From Agromyces cerinus subsp. cerinus (GTDB lineage Bacteria; Actinomycetota; Actinomycetes; Actinomycetales; Microbacteriaceae): a stretch of 64,000 bases of DNA. Of the stretch, positions 16,315 to 25,340 are shown in pieces. The stretch is from NCBI RefSeq assembly GCF_900142065.1, contig NZ_FSRJ01000001.1:434001-498000 (forward strand). The letters run 5' to 3'. Within the stretch, counting starts at the first letter, position 1. Each line of letters begins with the position of its first letter. A program made the position numbers and the translations under genes. The notes beneath the pieces are model-generated. The model worked only from the letters and a program-made list of their open reading frames with translations, searched no databases and was not told the DNA's origin.

Positions 16315-17536
16315 TTCCGAGGCGGCGTGGTTCGCCGCGGTTCGCGGCGGTGTGATCCTCGTCGTTCGCGCCGACGCCACCGACCGGCTCACCGCGCTCT
16401 GGCCCGAGCTCGGCACCGGCGACCCGACGTCCCTGGTGCTCGACCGGCTCACCGCGCAGGGACTCGCCGCCACGCCCCCGTTCGCCCTCGTCGTGCGCGA
16501 CGAGGCGGCCGGCACGGCGCGGGTCGTCGTGCGCGGCCCCATCAGCGTGCGCTCCGCCGCCGATGAGATCCACGACGCGGGCGTGTCGACCTGGGTCGAG
16601 CGCGTGCTCGACGGCTCCGCCATGATCGAGATCGTCGTCGACGGCGCTGCGGATGCCTCTGCGCCGCCGCTGCCCGTCGTCGAAGGCGTGGTGCCGCTGC
16701 GCTCGATCGTCTCCGAGTGCGTCGAACCGGTCGCGCCCGAACCCCGGCCGGGTGCGGCGGCGGCCATCGCCGCCGTTTCGGCCCCTGCGCCCGCCTCGCC
16801 GGTTGCTCCTGCTGCCGCACCGGTCGCCGCGCCCGAACCGGTCGCCGCGCCCGAGCCGGTCGCCGCGCCCGAACCGGCGCCGCCGCTCGTGCGGGCACCC
16901 GCCCCGGTACCGGTACCGGTACCGCCACCCGCGCCGCCCGCCCGCGTCACCGCGCCGGTCGAGCTCACGATGGTGCCGGTGCCCGACGAGGAGACGATCG
17001 CGGGTTCCTCCTCCGCCTTCGCCGGCGGACTGCCCGCAGGGCCGCCGTCCGTCGTCGTCGCAGCGGAATCCGTCGACGGCGACCACGACGGCATGACCGT
17101 CGCGAGCATCGACATCCGGCGGCTCCGCGAGGAGCGCGCGGCGCGCGGGGCGGTGGCGACACCGGCCGGGGGAGCGCCGGCGGCGCCGGCCGCTGCGGCT
17201 CAGGCCAGCATCCGGATGCCCGACGGCACCCTCGAATCGATCGGCCACGAGGTCGTACTCGGGCGAGCCCCGAGCGTGAGCAAGGTGTCCGGCGGTCGCA
17301 TCCCGAGACTCATCACGATCGGACTCGGCGACCCCGACATCTCGCGCAGCCACGTGCGACTCGCCCTCGAGGGCGACACCGTCGTCATCACCGACCTGCA
17401 CTCGCGGAACGGCACCCACGTCGTGGCGCCCGGCAAGGCCCCCGTGAAGCTGCGATCGGGCGAGCCGACCCCCGTGCTCACCGGCACCGTCGTCGACCTC
17501 GGCGGCGGATGGACCATCCAAGTGGTGGGCGGCTGA
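16295..17536 (+). CDS. FHA-domain protein with Pro/Ala-rich linker
   Basis: The 413-residue protein has three parts. The N-terminal region of about 150 residues (beginning MATYRHDSEAAWFAAVRGG) is not recognised. A long Pro/Ala linker with APEPVA and PVPVPV repeats follows. A C-terminal FHA domain, about 305-413, holds the phosphothreonine-binding residues LGRAPS, SRSHV and SRNGT. It probably docks on phosphorylated threonines of the kinase or its substrates. The ATG at 16295 has GGGGGAGGCGGAG upstream. An earlier in-frame start is only a shadow over the phosphatase gene. The stop overlaps the kinase start as TGATG. Confidence 0.88.
   Translation: MATYRHDSEAAWFAAVRGGVILVVRADATDRLTALWPELGTGDPTSLVLDRLTAQGLAATPPFALVVRDEAAGTARVVVRGPISVRSAADEIHDAGVSTWVERVLDGSAMIEIVVDGAADASAPPLPVVEGVVPLRSIVSECVEPVAPEPRPGAAAAIAAVSAPAPASPVAPAAAPVAAPEPVAAPEPVAAPEPAPPLVRAPAPVPVPVPPPAPPARVTAPVELTMVPVPDEETIAGSSSAFAGGLPAGPPSVVVAAESVDGDHDGMTVASIDIRRLREERAARGAVATPAGGAPAAPAAAAQASIRMPDGTLESIGHEVVLGRAPSVSKVSGGRIPRLITIGLGDPDISRSHVRLALEGDTVVITDLHSRNGTHVVAPGKAPVKLRSGEPTPVLTGTVVDLGGGWTIQVVGG
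16826..16879 (+). repeat. 18-bp tandem repeat, three copies
   Basis: Three near-identical 18-bp units (type GCCGCGCCCGAACCGGTC) encode AAPEPV repeats in the linker of the FHA protein. A CCGGTA hexamer repeated three times (16904-16921) follows shortly after. Confidence 0.85.
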
Positions 17537-19278
17537 TGCGTCGCGCCCCGTCCACACCGCCGGAGCTGCCCGGCTACGCCGCGCACGGGCTGCTCGGGTC
17601 GGGCGGGTTCGCCGACGTCTTCCTCTACGAGCAGAAGCTGCCGCGACGCAAGGTCGCGGTCAAGGTGCTGCTCGCCGAGGGTCTCGGCCGCGACACCAAG
17701 GCGCAGTTCGTCGCCGAGGCGAACCTGATGGCGCAGCTGTCGGCGCATCCGTTCATCGTCACCATCTTCCATGCCGACGTCTCGGCCGACGGCCGTCCGT
17801 ACTTCGTCATGGAGTACTGCTCCGGACCGAGCCTCGCCGAACGGTACAAGCGGCAGCCGCTGTCGATCGAAGACGCGCTGCGCACGGGCGTGCGCCTTGC
17901 CGGCGCGATCGCAACGGCCCACGCGGCAGGCATCCTGCACCGCGACATCAAGCCGGCGAACGTGCTCACGAACGACTACGGATGGCCGGCGCTCACCGAC
18001 TTCGGAATCTCCTCCAACCTCGAGGGCGAACTGCCCGTGCACACCGTGACGGCGAGCGATCTCGCCTCCGGCACCGCTTCCGGCCCCTCCGCGGTCGGCA
18101 TGAGCGTGCCGTGGTCGCCTCCCGAGATGTTCGAGGACGATCCGCGCCCCGACACCCGCAGCGATGTGTTCTCACTCGCGGCGACCGTGCACACGCTGAT
18201 CGCAGGGCGCACCCCGTTCGAGATCCCCGGGCGCTCGAACGGCTCGCTCGACCTCATCGGCCGCATCGAGCGCGGGGCGATCACGCCGATGGACCGCGCC
18301 GACGTGCCGCGCAGCCTCGTCGCCGTGCTCGCCAAGGGCATGGCCAGTCGGCGCGACGATCGCTACCCGAGCGCCGTCGAGTTCGCCAGGGCGCTGCAGC
18401 GCGTCGAACTCGAACTCGGCTACGCCGCCACGAACATCGAGGTGCCGAACCTCGCGAGCGCGCGGGAGGAGGCCGAGCCCGACGACGCCGATGCGACGCG
18501 GGCCCGTTCCGTGCGCACGGTCGACGCGCAGGCGCCGCGGACTCCGTCGAGTGACGAGGACGCCACGCGGGCGCGCTCGCCGCAGCAGATCCAGGCGCAG
18601 GCTCCCGTGGCATCGGCGTCGACCGTCGGCGCGGTCGTCGACGACGGCACCGTCGTGCGTCGCCCTCGAGTCGCCGAATCGCCCGATGCGACGATCGTGC
18701 GGCCCGCCGGCACCATCGGCTCGCCGTCCTCGCCGTTCTCGCCGTCCTCGCCGTTCTCGCAGGCGACGACCGCGCCTGAGTCGACGATCGTGCGGCCTGC
18801 CGGTCCTGGTGGCCCCGGCGGCCCGGTCGGGACATCCGGCTCATCGCCCGGGGCATCCGCTTCGCCGCGCCGCAGCCGGGTCGGACCCATCGTCGGCATC
18901 GTCGCCGGGCTCGTCGTCGCCGCTGTGATCGGCGTCGCGATCGCGATGTCCGGTTCCGTGGCCGGCTCGCCCGTCGTCGCGACCGACAAGCCAGAAGGCG
19001 AGAACGCCGTCATCGGGCAGACCATTCCGGCTCCTGTGGTCTCCACCGGGGTCGCGAGCGCCGATGGCTCCAGCGTCACGTTCGAGGTGTCGCACGCCGA
19101 CCCCGAGCAGGGCGACCGCTACCGCTGGAAGCTGTCCGACGGCTCGGGCGACCCGCAGGTTTCCACGGACTCGACGATCACCGTCGAGGGCACCTCCTCC
19201 GGAATCCGAACCTGCATCGAGGTGCAGGTGCAGCGAGGCAGCAAGGTGTCCGAGGCGGCGACCGGGTGCACGCCATGA
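17536..19278 (+). CDS. Membrane Ser/Thr protein kinase with FN3-like ectodomain
   Basis: This 580-residue PknB-type kinase phosphorylates Ser/Thr on cytoplasmic targets. The kinase domain (about 12-290) has the glycine loop GLLGSGGFADV, K43, HRDIKPAN (D137) and DFG (155-157). A disordered linker (310-448) contains repeated Thr motifs at T321, T344, T372, T387 and T417. A single membrane helix lies at 450-472. The roughly 100-residue outside domain looks like a fibronectin type III fold with two Cys near its end. It overlaps the FHA gene before it (TGATG) and the FHA-HTH gene after it (ATGA), so all are translationally coupled. Gene order resembles Pkb2 of Bifidobacterium. Confidence 0.93.
   Translation: MRRAPSTPPELPGYAAHGLLGSGGFADVFLYEQKLPRRKVAVKVLLAEGLGRDTKAQFVAEANLMAQLSAHPFIVTIFHADVSADGRPYFVMEYCSGPSLAERYKRQPLSIEDALRTGVRLAGAIATAHAAGILHRDIKPANVLTNDYGWPALTDFGISSNLEGELPVHTVTASDLASGTASGPSAVGMSVPWSPPEMFEDDPRPDTRSDVFSLAATVHTLIAGRTPFEIPGRSNGSLDLIGRIERGAITPMDRADVPRSLVAVLAKGMASRRDDRYPSAVEFARALQRVELELGYAATNIEVPNLASAREEAEPDDADATRARSVRTVDAQAPRTPSSDEDATRARSPQQIQAQAPVASASTVGAVVDDGTVVRRPRVAESPDATIVRPAGTIGSPSSPFSPSSPFSQATTAPESTIVRPAGPGGPGGPVGTSGSSPGASASPRRSRVGPIVGIVAGLVVAAVIGVAIAMSGSVAGSPVVATDKPEGENAVIGQTIPAPVVSTGVASADGSSVTFEVSHADPEQGDRYRWKLSDGSGDPQVSTDSTITVEGTSSGIRTCIEVQVQRGSKVSEAATGCTP
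18721..18756 (+). repeat. 18-bp direct repeat, two perfect copies
   Basis: TCGCCGTCCTCGCCGTTC occurs twice in tandem and encodes SPSSPF SPSSPF in the cytoplasmic linker of the kinase. Confidence 0.85.
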
Positions 19279-19967
19279 GACCGCTTCGCGTGGAGTACTG
19301 CGGTGAGACCTACACCGTCGAGGACGGAGCGCCCTTCACGATCGGTCGCGAGTCGGATCTGACGATCGACGACAACCCGTACCTGCATCGCACGTTCCTC
19401 ACCCTGTCGGCGGAGTACGGGCTCTGGTGGCTCTCGAACGTCGGCCAGATCCTCTCGGCCACGATCTCCGACGCCACGGGCAGCGTGCAGGCGTGGCTCG
19501 CGCCGGGCGCGAAGCTGCCGCTCGTGTTCCAGACCGTGCACGTGATGTTCAGCGCCGGCGCGACGACCTACGACTTCACGGTGCACGCCGAAGAGGACTT
19601 CTACAACACGTCGCTGACCGCGGCGCCCACCGACGGCGGCACGACCATCCTGCCCGTGACGCTCACCTCGAGCCAGCGGCTGCTCGTGGTCTCGTTGGCC
19701 GAGAACGTCCTGTCGCAGCCGGCGGGCGGGCGGGCGCTCGTCCCCAGTTCGGCCGAGGCCGCAGCCCGCCTGGGCTGGAGCATGACGACGTTCAACCGCA
19801 AGCTCGACAACGTCTGCGAGAAGCTCGACCGCATCGGCGTCGACGGGCTGCGCGGCGGTCGCGGCAAGCTCGCGACGAACCGTCGCGCGCGGCTCGTGGA
19901 GTATGCCGTCGCGACGCGCCTCGTGAGCATCGACGACCTCCCCCTGCTCGACGCGGCCCAAGAGTGA
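19275..19967 (+). CDS. FHA-domain protein with C-terminal helix-turn-helix-like domain
   Basis: This 230-residue protein begins with a divergent FHA domain (about 1-110). It keeps the GR turn (FTIGRESDLTI) and an H-R pair (YLHRTFLTLS) where SRxH is usual. The C-terminal half (about 120-225) is helical and contains SAEAAARLGWSMTTFNRKLD, which reads like a winged-helix or LuxR-type recognition helix, then basic residues (GGRGKLATNRRARL). It could carry kinase status to transcription, but DNA binding is inference. The start codon overlaps the kinase stop (ATGA), and its stop overlaps the next gene's GTG start (GTGA). Confidence 0.75.
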   Translation: MRPLRVEYCGETYTVEDGAPFTIGRESDLTIDDNPYLHRTFLTLSAEYGLWWLSNVGQILSATISDATGSVQAWLAPGAKLPLVFQTVHVMFSAGATTYDFTVHAEEDFYNTSLTAAPTDGGTTILPVTLTSSQRLLVVSLAENVLSQPAGGRALVPSSAEAAARLGWSMTTFNRKLDNVCEKLDRIGVDGLRGGRGKLATNRRARLVEYAVATRLVSIDDLPLLDAAQE

Positions 19968-22900
19968 GCCCGATCGCCTGGCTGCGGGCTCGCAAGGGGC
20001 TCGCTTCGGGCGTGGTGCTGTCGCTGATGGCGGTCGGCGGTGTCACGGTCGCGGTCGTGCATCGCGGGTTCCCCGTGACCGATCCCGACCTGCGAGCGCG
20101 CGAGGTGTGGGTCACCAACGGCGAGGAACTGCTCGCCGGTCGGCTCAACCGCCAGATCGAAGAACTCGATGCGTCCGTCGCGACGCAGTCGAACGGCGCC
20201 GACGTGCTCCAGGACGGGGCGGACGTCTTCCTCTACGATCGCGACGCAGGGTCGATCGAGCGGATCGACCCCGCCTTCACCACCCTGACGCAGCGCGTCG
20301 AGGTGCCGATCGGCTCCCGCGTGGCGTTCGGCGGCGACATGCTCGCCGTGCTGTCGCCGCGCGGCGAACTGTGGGCGATCCCCGCCGGCGGCGAACTCTC
20401 GTTCGACGCGGCAGGCACGAAGCCCGTGATCGAGGTCGGCGCCGACGCAGAGGTCGCGGTCGGCGCCGACGGCACGACCTTCGTGACCGAGCCGGGTGCG
20501 CACGTGCTGCACCGACTCGCCCCCGATGGGGCCGCACCGCTCACGACCGACCTGCCCGAGTTCGGAGCGCACCAGTTGGCCGCGGTGGGCGACCGCGCGG
20601 TCGTGCTCGACACCGACCGTGACGTGCTGCTCGTCGAGGGGCGCGAGATCGAGTTGCCCGGCGAGGCGCTGCGGTTGCAGCAGTCCGGGCCCGAGCACGA
20701 CACGGCGTACGTCGCCGGCGCCGACGCGCTCCTCGCGGTGCCGCTCGACGGGGGGTCGGTGCGCGAGATCGACCTGGATGCCGCGGGGTCGGAGCCGGCC
20801 CGTTCGGCCGATGAGGTCGCCGCGCCGGTGTTCGTCGAGGGGTGCGTGCACGCGGCACGGGCGACATCGTCGTCGTACGTCGTGCAGTGCCGTGACGCCG
20901 AACCGGTCCGATCGCGCATCGTCCCTTCGACGGTCGGCGCCCGGCTCGAGTTCCGGGTGAACCGCGACGTGGTCGCGCTGAACGACCTGAACTCGGGCAA
21001 CACCTGGCTCGTCGATGCGAACCTGCGCCTCGTGGACAACTGGGAGGAGGTCACGCCGCCCGAGGAATCCGATGAGCTGGAGGGCGACGAGAAGAGCGCC
21101 CAGCAGGTGTTCGAGGACACGCTCGCGGAGCGCACGGAGACCAACCGCCCGCCGACGGCGCGCGACGACGAGCTCGGGGTGCGACCCGATCGCACGACGC
21201 TGCTGGAGGTGCTCGAGAACGACACCGACCCCGACGGCGACGTGCTCACGATCAAATCGGTCTCCGATGTCGCGGCATCCCTCGGCCGACTCGAGACGAT
21301 CGACGACGGTCGTGCGCTGCAGTTCACGCCGGCCGACGGCGCGGCCGGTACGGTCTCGTTCCGCTACTCCGTGGAAGACGGACGATCGGGCGCCGCCGAG
21401 GCGGCCGTGAACGTCCGGATCGTCCCGGTCGGCGAGAACGCGGCGCCGGCCGCCTCGCGGGAGGCGGCGGTCGCTGTGGAGCAGGGGCAGCAGATCAGCT
21501 ACAACGTGCTGTCCGATTGGACGGATCCCGACGGCGACGACGTGTTCCTCGTGAACGCATCGCCGACCGGCGGCGACACGGTGCGGTTCAGCCCCGACGG
21601 ATTCGTGACGTTCGAGCATCGGAGCGGCGAACTCGGGCTGAAGGAGGTCGCGTACACGGTCTCCGACGGGCAGACGTCCGCGTCCGGCACGTTGACCGTC
21701 GATGTGCAGGCCGTCGGGGCGCTGAACCCCGTGGGAACCCCCGACTTCGGGCAGGGCTTCGCCGGCGAGACCGTGCTCGTCGAACCGCTGCTGAACGACC
21801 TCAGCCCGTCGGGCGCTCCGCTCGCCCTGCTCGGCATCGATGAGATCCCGGACGGCCTCACCGCGACGCCAGATCTCGAACGGGGCACGATCGCGTTCTC
21901 CTCGCCCGAGCCCGGCGACTTCACCGTGCTGTACGACCTCGGCGCAGGGTCATCCGTCAGTGTCGGCCTCATTCGCGTGCGGATCGTCGATCAGCCCGAA
22001 GCCGACCCGCCGCCCATCGCCGTCGTCGACATCGCCTACCTCCGCCCGGGGGAGCCGACCACGGTGTCGGTTCTGGCGAACGACGTGTCCCCGTCGGGTC
22101 GTGTGCTGGCCGTGCAGTCCGTCGACTCGGCCGAGATCGACGATCTCGTGTCGGTCGAGGTGCTGACCAACACCGCCCTGCGCATCACCGCGGCCGAGGC
22201 GCTCGACCGGCAGTTGCAGCTGCGGTACACCGTTTCCGACGGCAGTGGATCGTCGAGTGCGACGGTCACCGTCGTTCCGGTGCCCCCGCTCGTGAAGCAC
22301 CAGCCGCCGGTCGCGGTGGACGACGCGGCGAAGGTGCGCGCCGGCGACATCGCGACGGTGGACGTGCTCGGCAACGACTACCACCCGGATGCCGCTGCGA
22401 TGCGGGTGCTGCCCGAACTCGCCTCGACCGAGCTCGGCGACGGCGTCGCTTTCGTCGATCGGTCCCGCGTGCGATTCCAGGCGCCGGAAGAGCCAGGCAC
22501 CTACACGGCGGTCTACTCCGTCGTCGACGACTTCGAGCAGACCGCCCGCGCGAGCATCGCCTTCACCGTCGTCGCGCGCGACGACGAGGGGAACACCGGC
22601 CCGGCCCTGCCGCCGCTCACCTCGCGCACGTTCGCAGGGTCCGCCGTCACCGTCGACATCCCGCTCGACGGACTCGACCCCGACGGCGATTCGCTCGTCC
22701 TCACGGGCGTGCTCGGCGGGGCGGCGCTCGGCCGCGTCGTCGACCAGACGAGCACGTCGATCACGTACGAGGCGTTCGAGGGCTCGAGCGGCACCGACAC
22801 GATCACCTACGAGGTGCACGACGCGCTCGGCGAGCGCGCGACCGGGTCGATCAGGATCGGCGTGATCCCGCCGCCCGAGACCTCGGCTCCGCCGAACGCC

Positions 22901-25189
22901 GTCGATGACACGATCGAGATGAAGCCGGGGCGTCGTGCGTCCGTCGAGGTGCTCCTGAACGATTCGGACCCGAGCGGACGAGCGCTCGGCGTCGTCGACC
23001 TCCCGCAGGTCGACGACGCCCTCGAGGCCGAGATCGACGATCGCCGGCGGGTGATCGTCACGGCGCCCGAACACGAAGGCGCGTTCACGCTGAGATACGA
23101 GGTCTCGAACGGGCACGGCGGCGCCGACACCGCATTCGTCCAGGTCGTCGTGAAGCACGACGCGACCGTGCTGCCCCCGACCGCGGCCGATCAGGTCGTC
23201 GAGCCGGTCGACGTCGTGGGCGTCGACACGGTGCGGGTGGACCCGTTGCGCGATGCCACGAACCCGGGCGGCCTCGTCGACGAGCTGGTCGTGCGACTCG
23301 AGGGGCCGAACGCCGGCCGGGCGACGGTCCTCGACGACGGCACCGTCGAGGTCCGGCCGAGCTCGCGCAGATTCGCCGTCGCGTTCCGGCTCACGAACGA
23401 GCTCGACGAGCTCGACGCGATGGCGTTCATCGTCGTTCCGGCCGCCGGCGAGGACGCGGCCGATCCGTACCTCGCCGATCTCGATCGGATCGTCGTGCCC
23501 ATGAACGGGCGGATCTCCTGGCAGGTCTCCGACATCGTCGTGGCGCCGTCGGGTCGCCCGGTGCGATCGCTGAGTGCGACGAGCACGAACTGGGCGGAGT
23601 CGTCGTTCGTCGACGAGCAGACCCTGCAGTACGTGCCGAAGCGGGACTATCGCGGCGAGGCGTCGGTCACCTTCGAGGTCAGCGACCGGGCAGATGCGAA
23701 GTCCGGCGACCCGCGCAACGTCTTCCTCACGATTCCGGTCTTCGTCGGCGACCCCGAGTTCGCCGACACGCCGCCGGTCTTCACTCCGCGTTCCGAGACC
23801 ATCGAGGCCGGCGAAGCGCCGCTCGCGATCGACCTCCGAGCATCGACCGATCACCCGAACCCGGCGATGCTCGAGCGCGTCGGCTATGCGAACCTCCGCG
23901 GCACGACGCCCGAGATCGAGGCGACCGTGGCCGGCGGCATCCTGACCGTCTCCGCTCCACTCGGCGTCCCGACGGGAACGGCGACGCGGCTCACGTTCGA
24001 CGTGGTGCTCGGCGAGTTCACCGTGCCGGGCTACGTCGACGTCACCGTCGTCTCATCGACACGTGCGAAGCCCCAGGCGCTCGACGACGGGCCGTTCGAG
24101 ATGGTCCGCAGCGACTCGCAGACGCTCGACGTGCTCGCCAACGACGTCAATCCGTTCCCGGGAACGGCGCTGCAGGTCGTCGCCGCCGAGATCGACCAGA
24201 CGGATGTCGGTTCGAGCGCGTCGGTGACCCACACGTCGACGGGGATCACCGTGCAGACCGGCGCCTCGTTCACGGGGACCCTCAGCGTGATCTACCGCAT
24301 CCAAGACGCGACGAAAGATCCGACCCGCCAGACCCAGGGCCGGGTCATGGTGACGGTTCGCGATCGGCCCGAGGTGCCGAAAGCGCCCGTGATCGTCTCG
24401 GAGCAGAACGGTTCGGTGAGCGTGCGCTGGTCGGCTCCGCCCGACAACAACTCGGCGATCTCGGGCTACCGGCTGTCGTGGAACGGCGGCAGCGCCGATT
24501 TCGCCGCCGATGCCGCAGGACTCGCGCACACGATCTCGGGTCTGGCGAACGGCACGGCGTATCGCTTCCAGGTCGAGGCCACCAACGGCATCGGCACCTC
24601 GGGTGCGTCGCCGACGAGCGCGTCGGGCACCCCGTTCGGCCTGCCGGGCGCGCCCGCGGGCGCGAACCTCGTGGCGTCGGCGTCCGGCGACGCGCGACTC
24701 TCGCTGAACTGGTCGCCGCCCGCAAACGACGGCGGACGCGGCATCTCGCGGTACGAGTGGACGTTCGAGGGCACCCCTGGCGGATCGGGCACCGCGACGG
24801 GCACCTCGGCGTCGGCGACCGGCTCGAACGGGTCGGGCTCCCGATACTTCGTGCAGGCGTGCAACGTCGCCGGATGCGGGCCGCGCACCATGTCGGGCAC
24901 CGTGACGCCCACCGCGCCCTGGACTCCGGTCAACGGCACCACGGTGACCCAGAGCACCTGCCCCGAACCCGACGAGACCTACACGAACCCGCCGACGAAC
25001 GCCGAGCGCGGGTGCACGATGAACCCCGCGGGCATGATCCCGGCGGGCACGGTCATCGACGCGGTGTGCCGCTCGCAGCGATGGGGCGAGAGCTACTTCT
25101 ACATGGTCCAGGCGAGCGGCGTCTACAACGGATGGTTCGTGCTCGCCGCCCACACGAACCGCGGCGCGCGCACGGTGCCCGACTGTTGA
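19964..25189 (+). CDS. Giant surface protein A: Ig/cadherin-like repeats, two FN3 domains, Cys-rich tip
   Basis: This 1741-residue protein is anchored by an N-terminal membrane helix (about 12-32). A conserved beta-rich domain to about residue 380 may be a propeller. About eleven Ig/cadherin-like repeats follow, with signatures such as LENDTDPDGDVL, LANDVSPSGRVL and LLNDSDPSGRAL. Two fibronectin type III domains begin near 1471. The last ~95 residues form a separate tip with four Cys and a GWFVL motif, possibly SH3b-like. It should extend from the membrane through the wall, consistent with adhesion or wall contact. The GTG start overlaps the preceding stop. The next gene is a full-length paralogue. 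The beginning of the frame upstream of 19964 is shadow. Confidence 0.9.
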   Translation: MSPIAWLRARKGLASGVVLSLMAVGGVTVAVVHRGFPVTDPDLRAREVWVTNGEELLAGRLNRQIEELDASVATQSNGADVLQDGADVFLYDRDAGSIERIDPAFTTLTQRVEVPIGSRVAFGGDMLAVLSPRGELWAIPAGGELSFDAAGTKPVIEVGADAEVAVGADGTTFVTEPGAHVLHRLAPDGAAPLTTDLPEFGAHQLAAVGDRAVVLDTDRDVLLVEGREIELPGEALRLQQSGPEHDTAYVAGADALLAVPLDGGSVREIDLDAAGSEPARSADEVAAPVFVEGCVHAARATSSSYVVQCRDAEPVRSRIVPSTVGARLEFRVNRDVVALNDLNSGNTWLVDANLRLVDNWEEVTPPEESDELEGDEKSAQQVFEDTLAERTETNRPPTARDDELGVRPDRTTLLEVLENDTDPDGDVLTIKSVSDVAASLGRLETIDDGRALQFTPADGAAGTVSFRYSVEDGRSGAAEAAVNVRIVPVGENAAPAASREAAVAVEQGQQISYNVLSDWTDPDGDDVFLVNASPTGGDTVRFSPDGFVTFEHRSGELGLKEVAYTVSDGQTSASGTLTVDVQAVGALNPVGTPDFGQGFAGETVLVEPLLNDLSPSGAPLALLGIDEIPDGLTATPDLERGTIAFSSPEPGDFTVLYDLGAGSSVSVGLIRVRIVDQPEADPPPIAVVDIAYLRPGEPTTVSVLANDVSPSGRVLAVQSVDSAEIDDLVSVEVLTNTALRITAAEALDRQLQLRYTVSDGSGSSSATVTVVPVPPLVKHQPPVAVDDAAKVRAGDIATVDVLGNDYHPDAAAMRVLPELASTELGDGVAFVDRSRVRFQAPEEPGTYTAVYSVVDDFEQTARASIAFTVVARDDEGNTGPALPPLTSRTFAGSAVTVDIPLDGLDPDGDSLVLTGVLGGAALGRVVDQTSTSITYEAFEGSSGTDTITYEVHDALGERATGSIRIGVIPPPETSAPPNAVDDTIEMKPGRRASVEVLLNDSDPSGRALGVVDLPQVDDALEAEIDDRRRVIVTAPEHEGAFTLRYEVSNGHGGADTAFVQVVVKHDATVLPPTAADQVVEPVDVVGVDTVRVDPLRDATNPGGLVDELVVRLEGPNAGRATVLDDGTVEVRPSSRRFAVAFRLTNELDELDAMAFIVVPAAGEDAADPYLADLDRIVVPMNGRISWQVSDIVVAPSGRPVRSLSATSTNWAESSFVDEQTLQYVPKRDYRGEASVTFEVSDRADAKSGDPRNVFLTIPVFVGDPEFADTPPVFTPRSETIEAGEAPLAIDLRASTDHPNPAMLERVGYANLRGTTPEIEATVAGGILTVSAPLGVPTGTATRLTFDVVLGEFTVPGYVDVTVVSSTRAKPQALDDGPFEMVRSDSQTLDVLANDVNPFPGTALQVVAAEIDQTDVGSSASVTHTSTGITVQTGASFTGTLSVIYRIQDATKDPTRQTQGRVMVTVRDRPEVPKAPVIVSEQNGSVSVRWSAPPDNNSAISGYRLSWNGGSADFAADAAGLAHTISGLANGTAYRFQVEATNGIGTSGASPTSASGTPFGLPGAPAGANLVASASGDARLSLNWSPPANDGGRGISRYEWTFEGTPGGSGTATGTSASATGSNGSGSRYFVQACNVAGCGPRTMSGTVTPTAPWTPVNGTTVTQSTCPEPDETYTNPPTNAERGCTMNPAGMIPAGTVIDAVCRSQRWGESYFYMVQASGVYNGWFVLAAHTNRGARTVPDC

Positions 25190-25246
25190 GCAGCGGGGGT
25201 TCCGACCGGCGCCTCGCGCAGTGCGACGAGGGGAGTCCTGCCCATG

Positions 25247-25274
25247 TGGACTCGCGCGACGATCGTGTTACCGT
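25247..25274 (+). promoter_or_regulatory. Candidate promoter for giant protein B (TGGACT-16-TACCGT)
   Basis: The 151-bp gap between the two giant genes holds TGGACT (25247-25252) and TACCGT (25269-25274), 16 bases apart. A leader of about 60 bases ends in GGGGAG 7 bases before the GTG start. This suggests gene B and the downstream genes can be transcribed separately. Confidence 0.4.
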
Positions 25275-25340
25275 GTACCCCGGTGTGGGGGTTGAGCCCG
25301 GCGCCGGTCCCGAGGTCGAGCGGAACAGGGGAGTGACGGA

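Noticed and set aside
21950..23854. Open frame of 634 codons on the minus strand within giant protein A
   Set aside because: It is Arg/Val/Asp-rich shadow of repeated Ig-like codons, with no recognisable domain.
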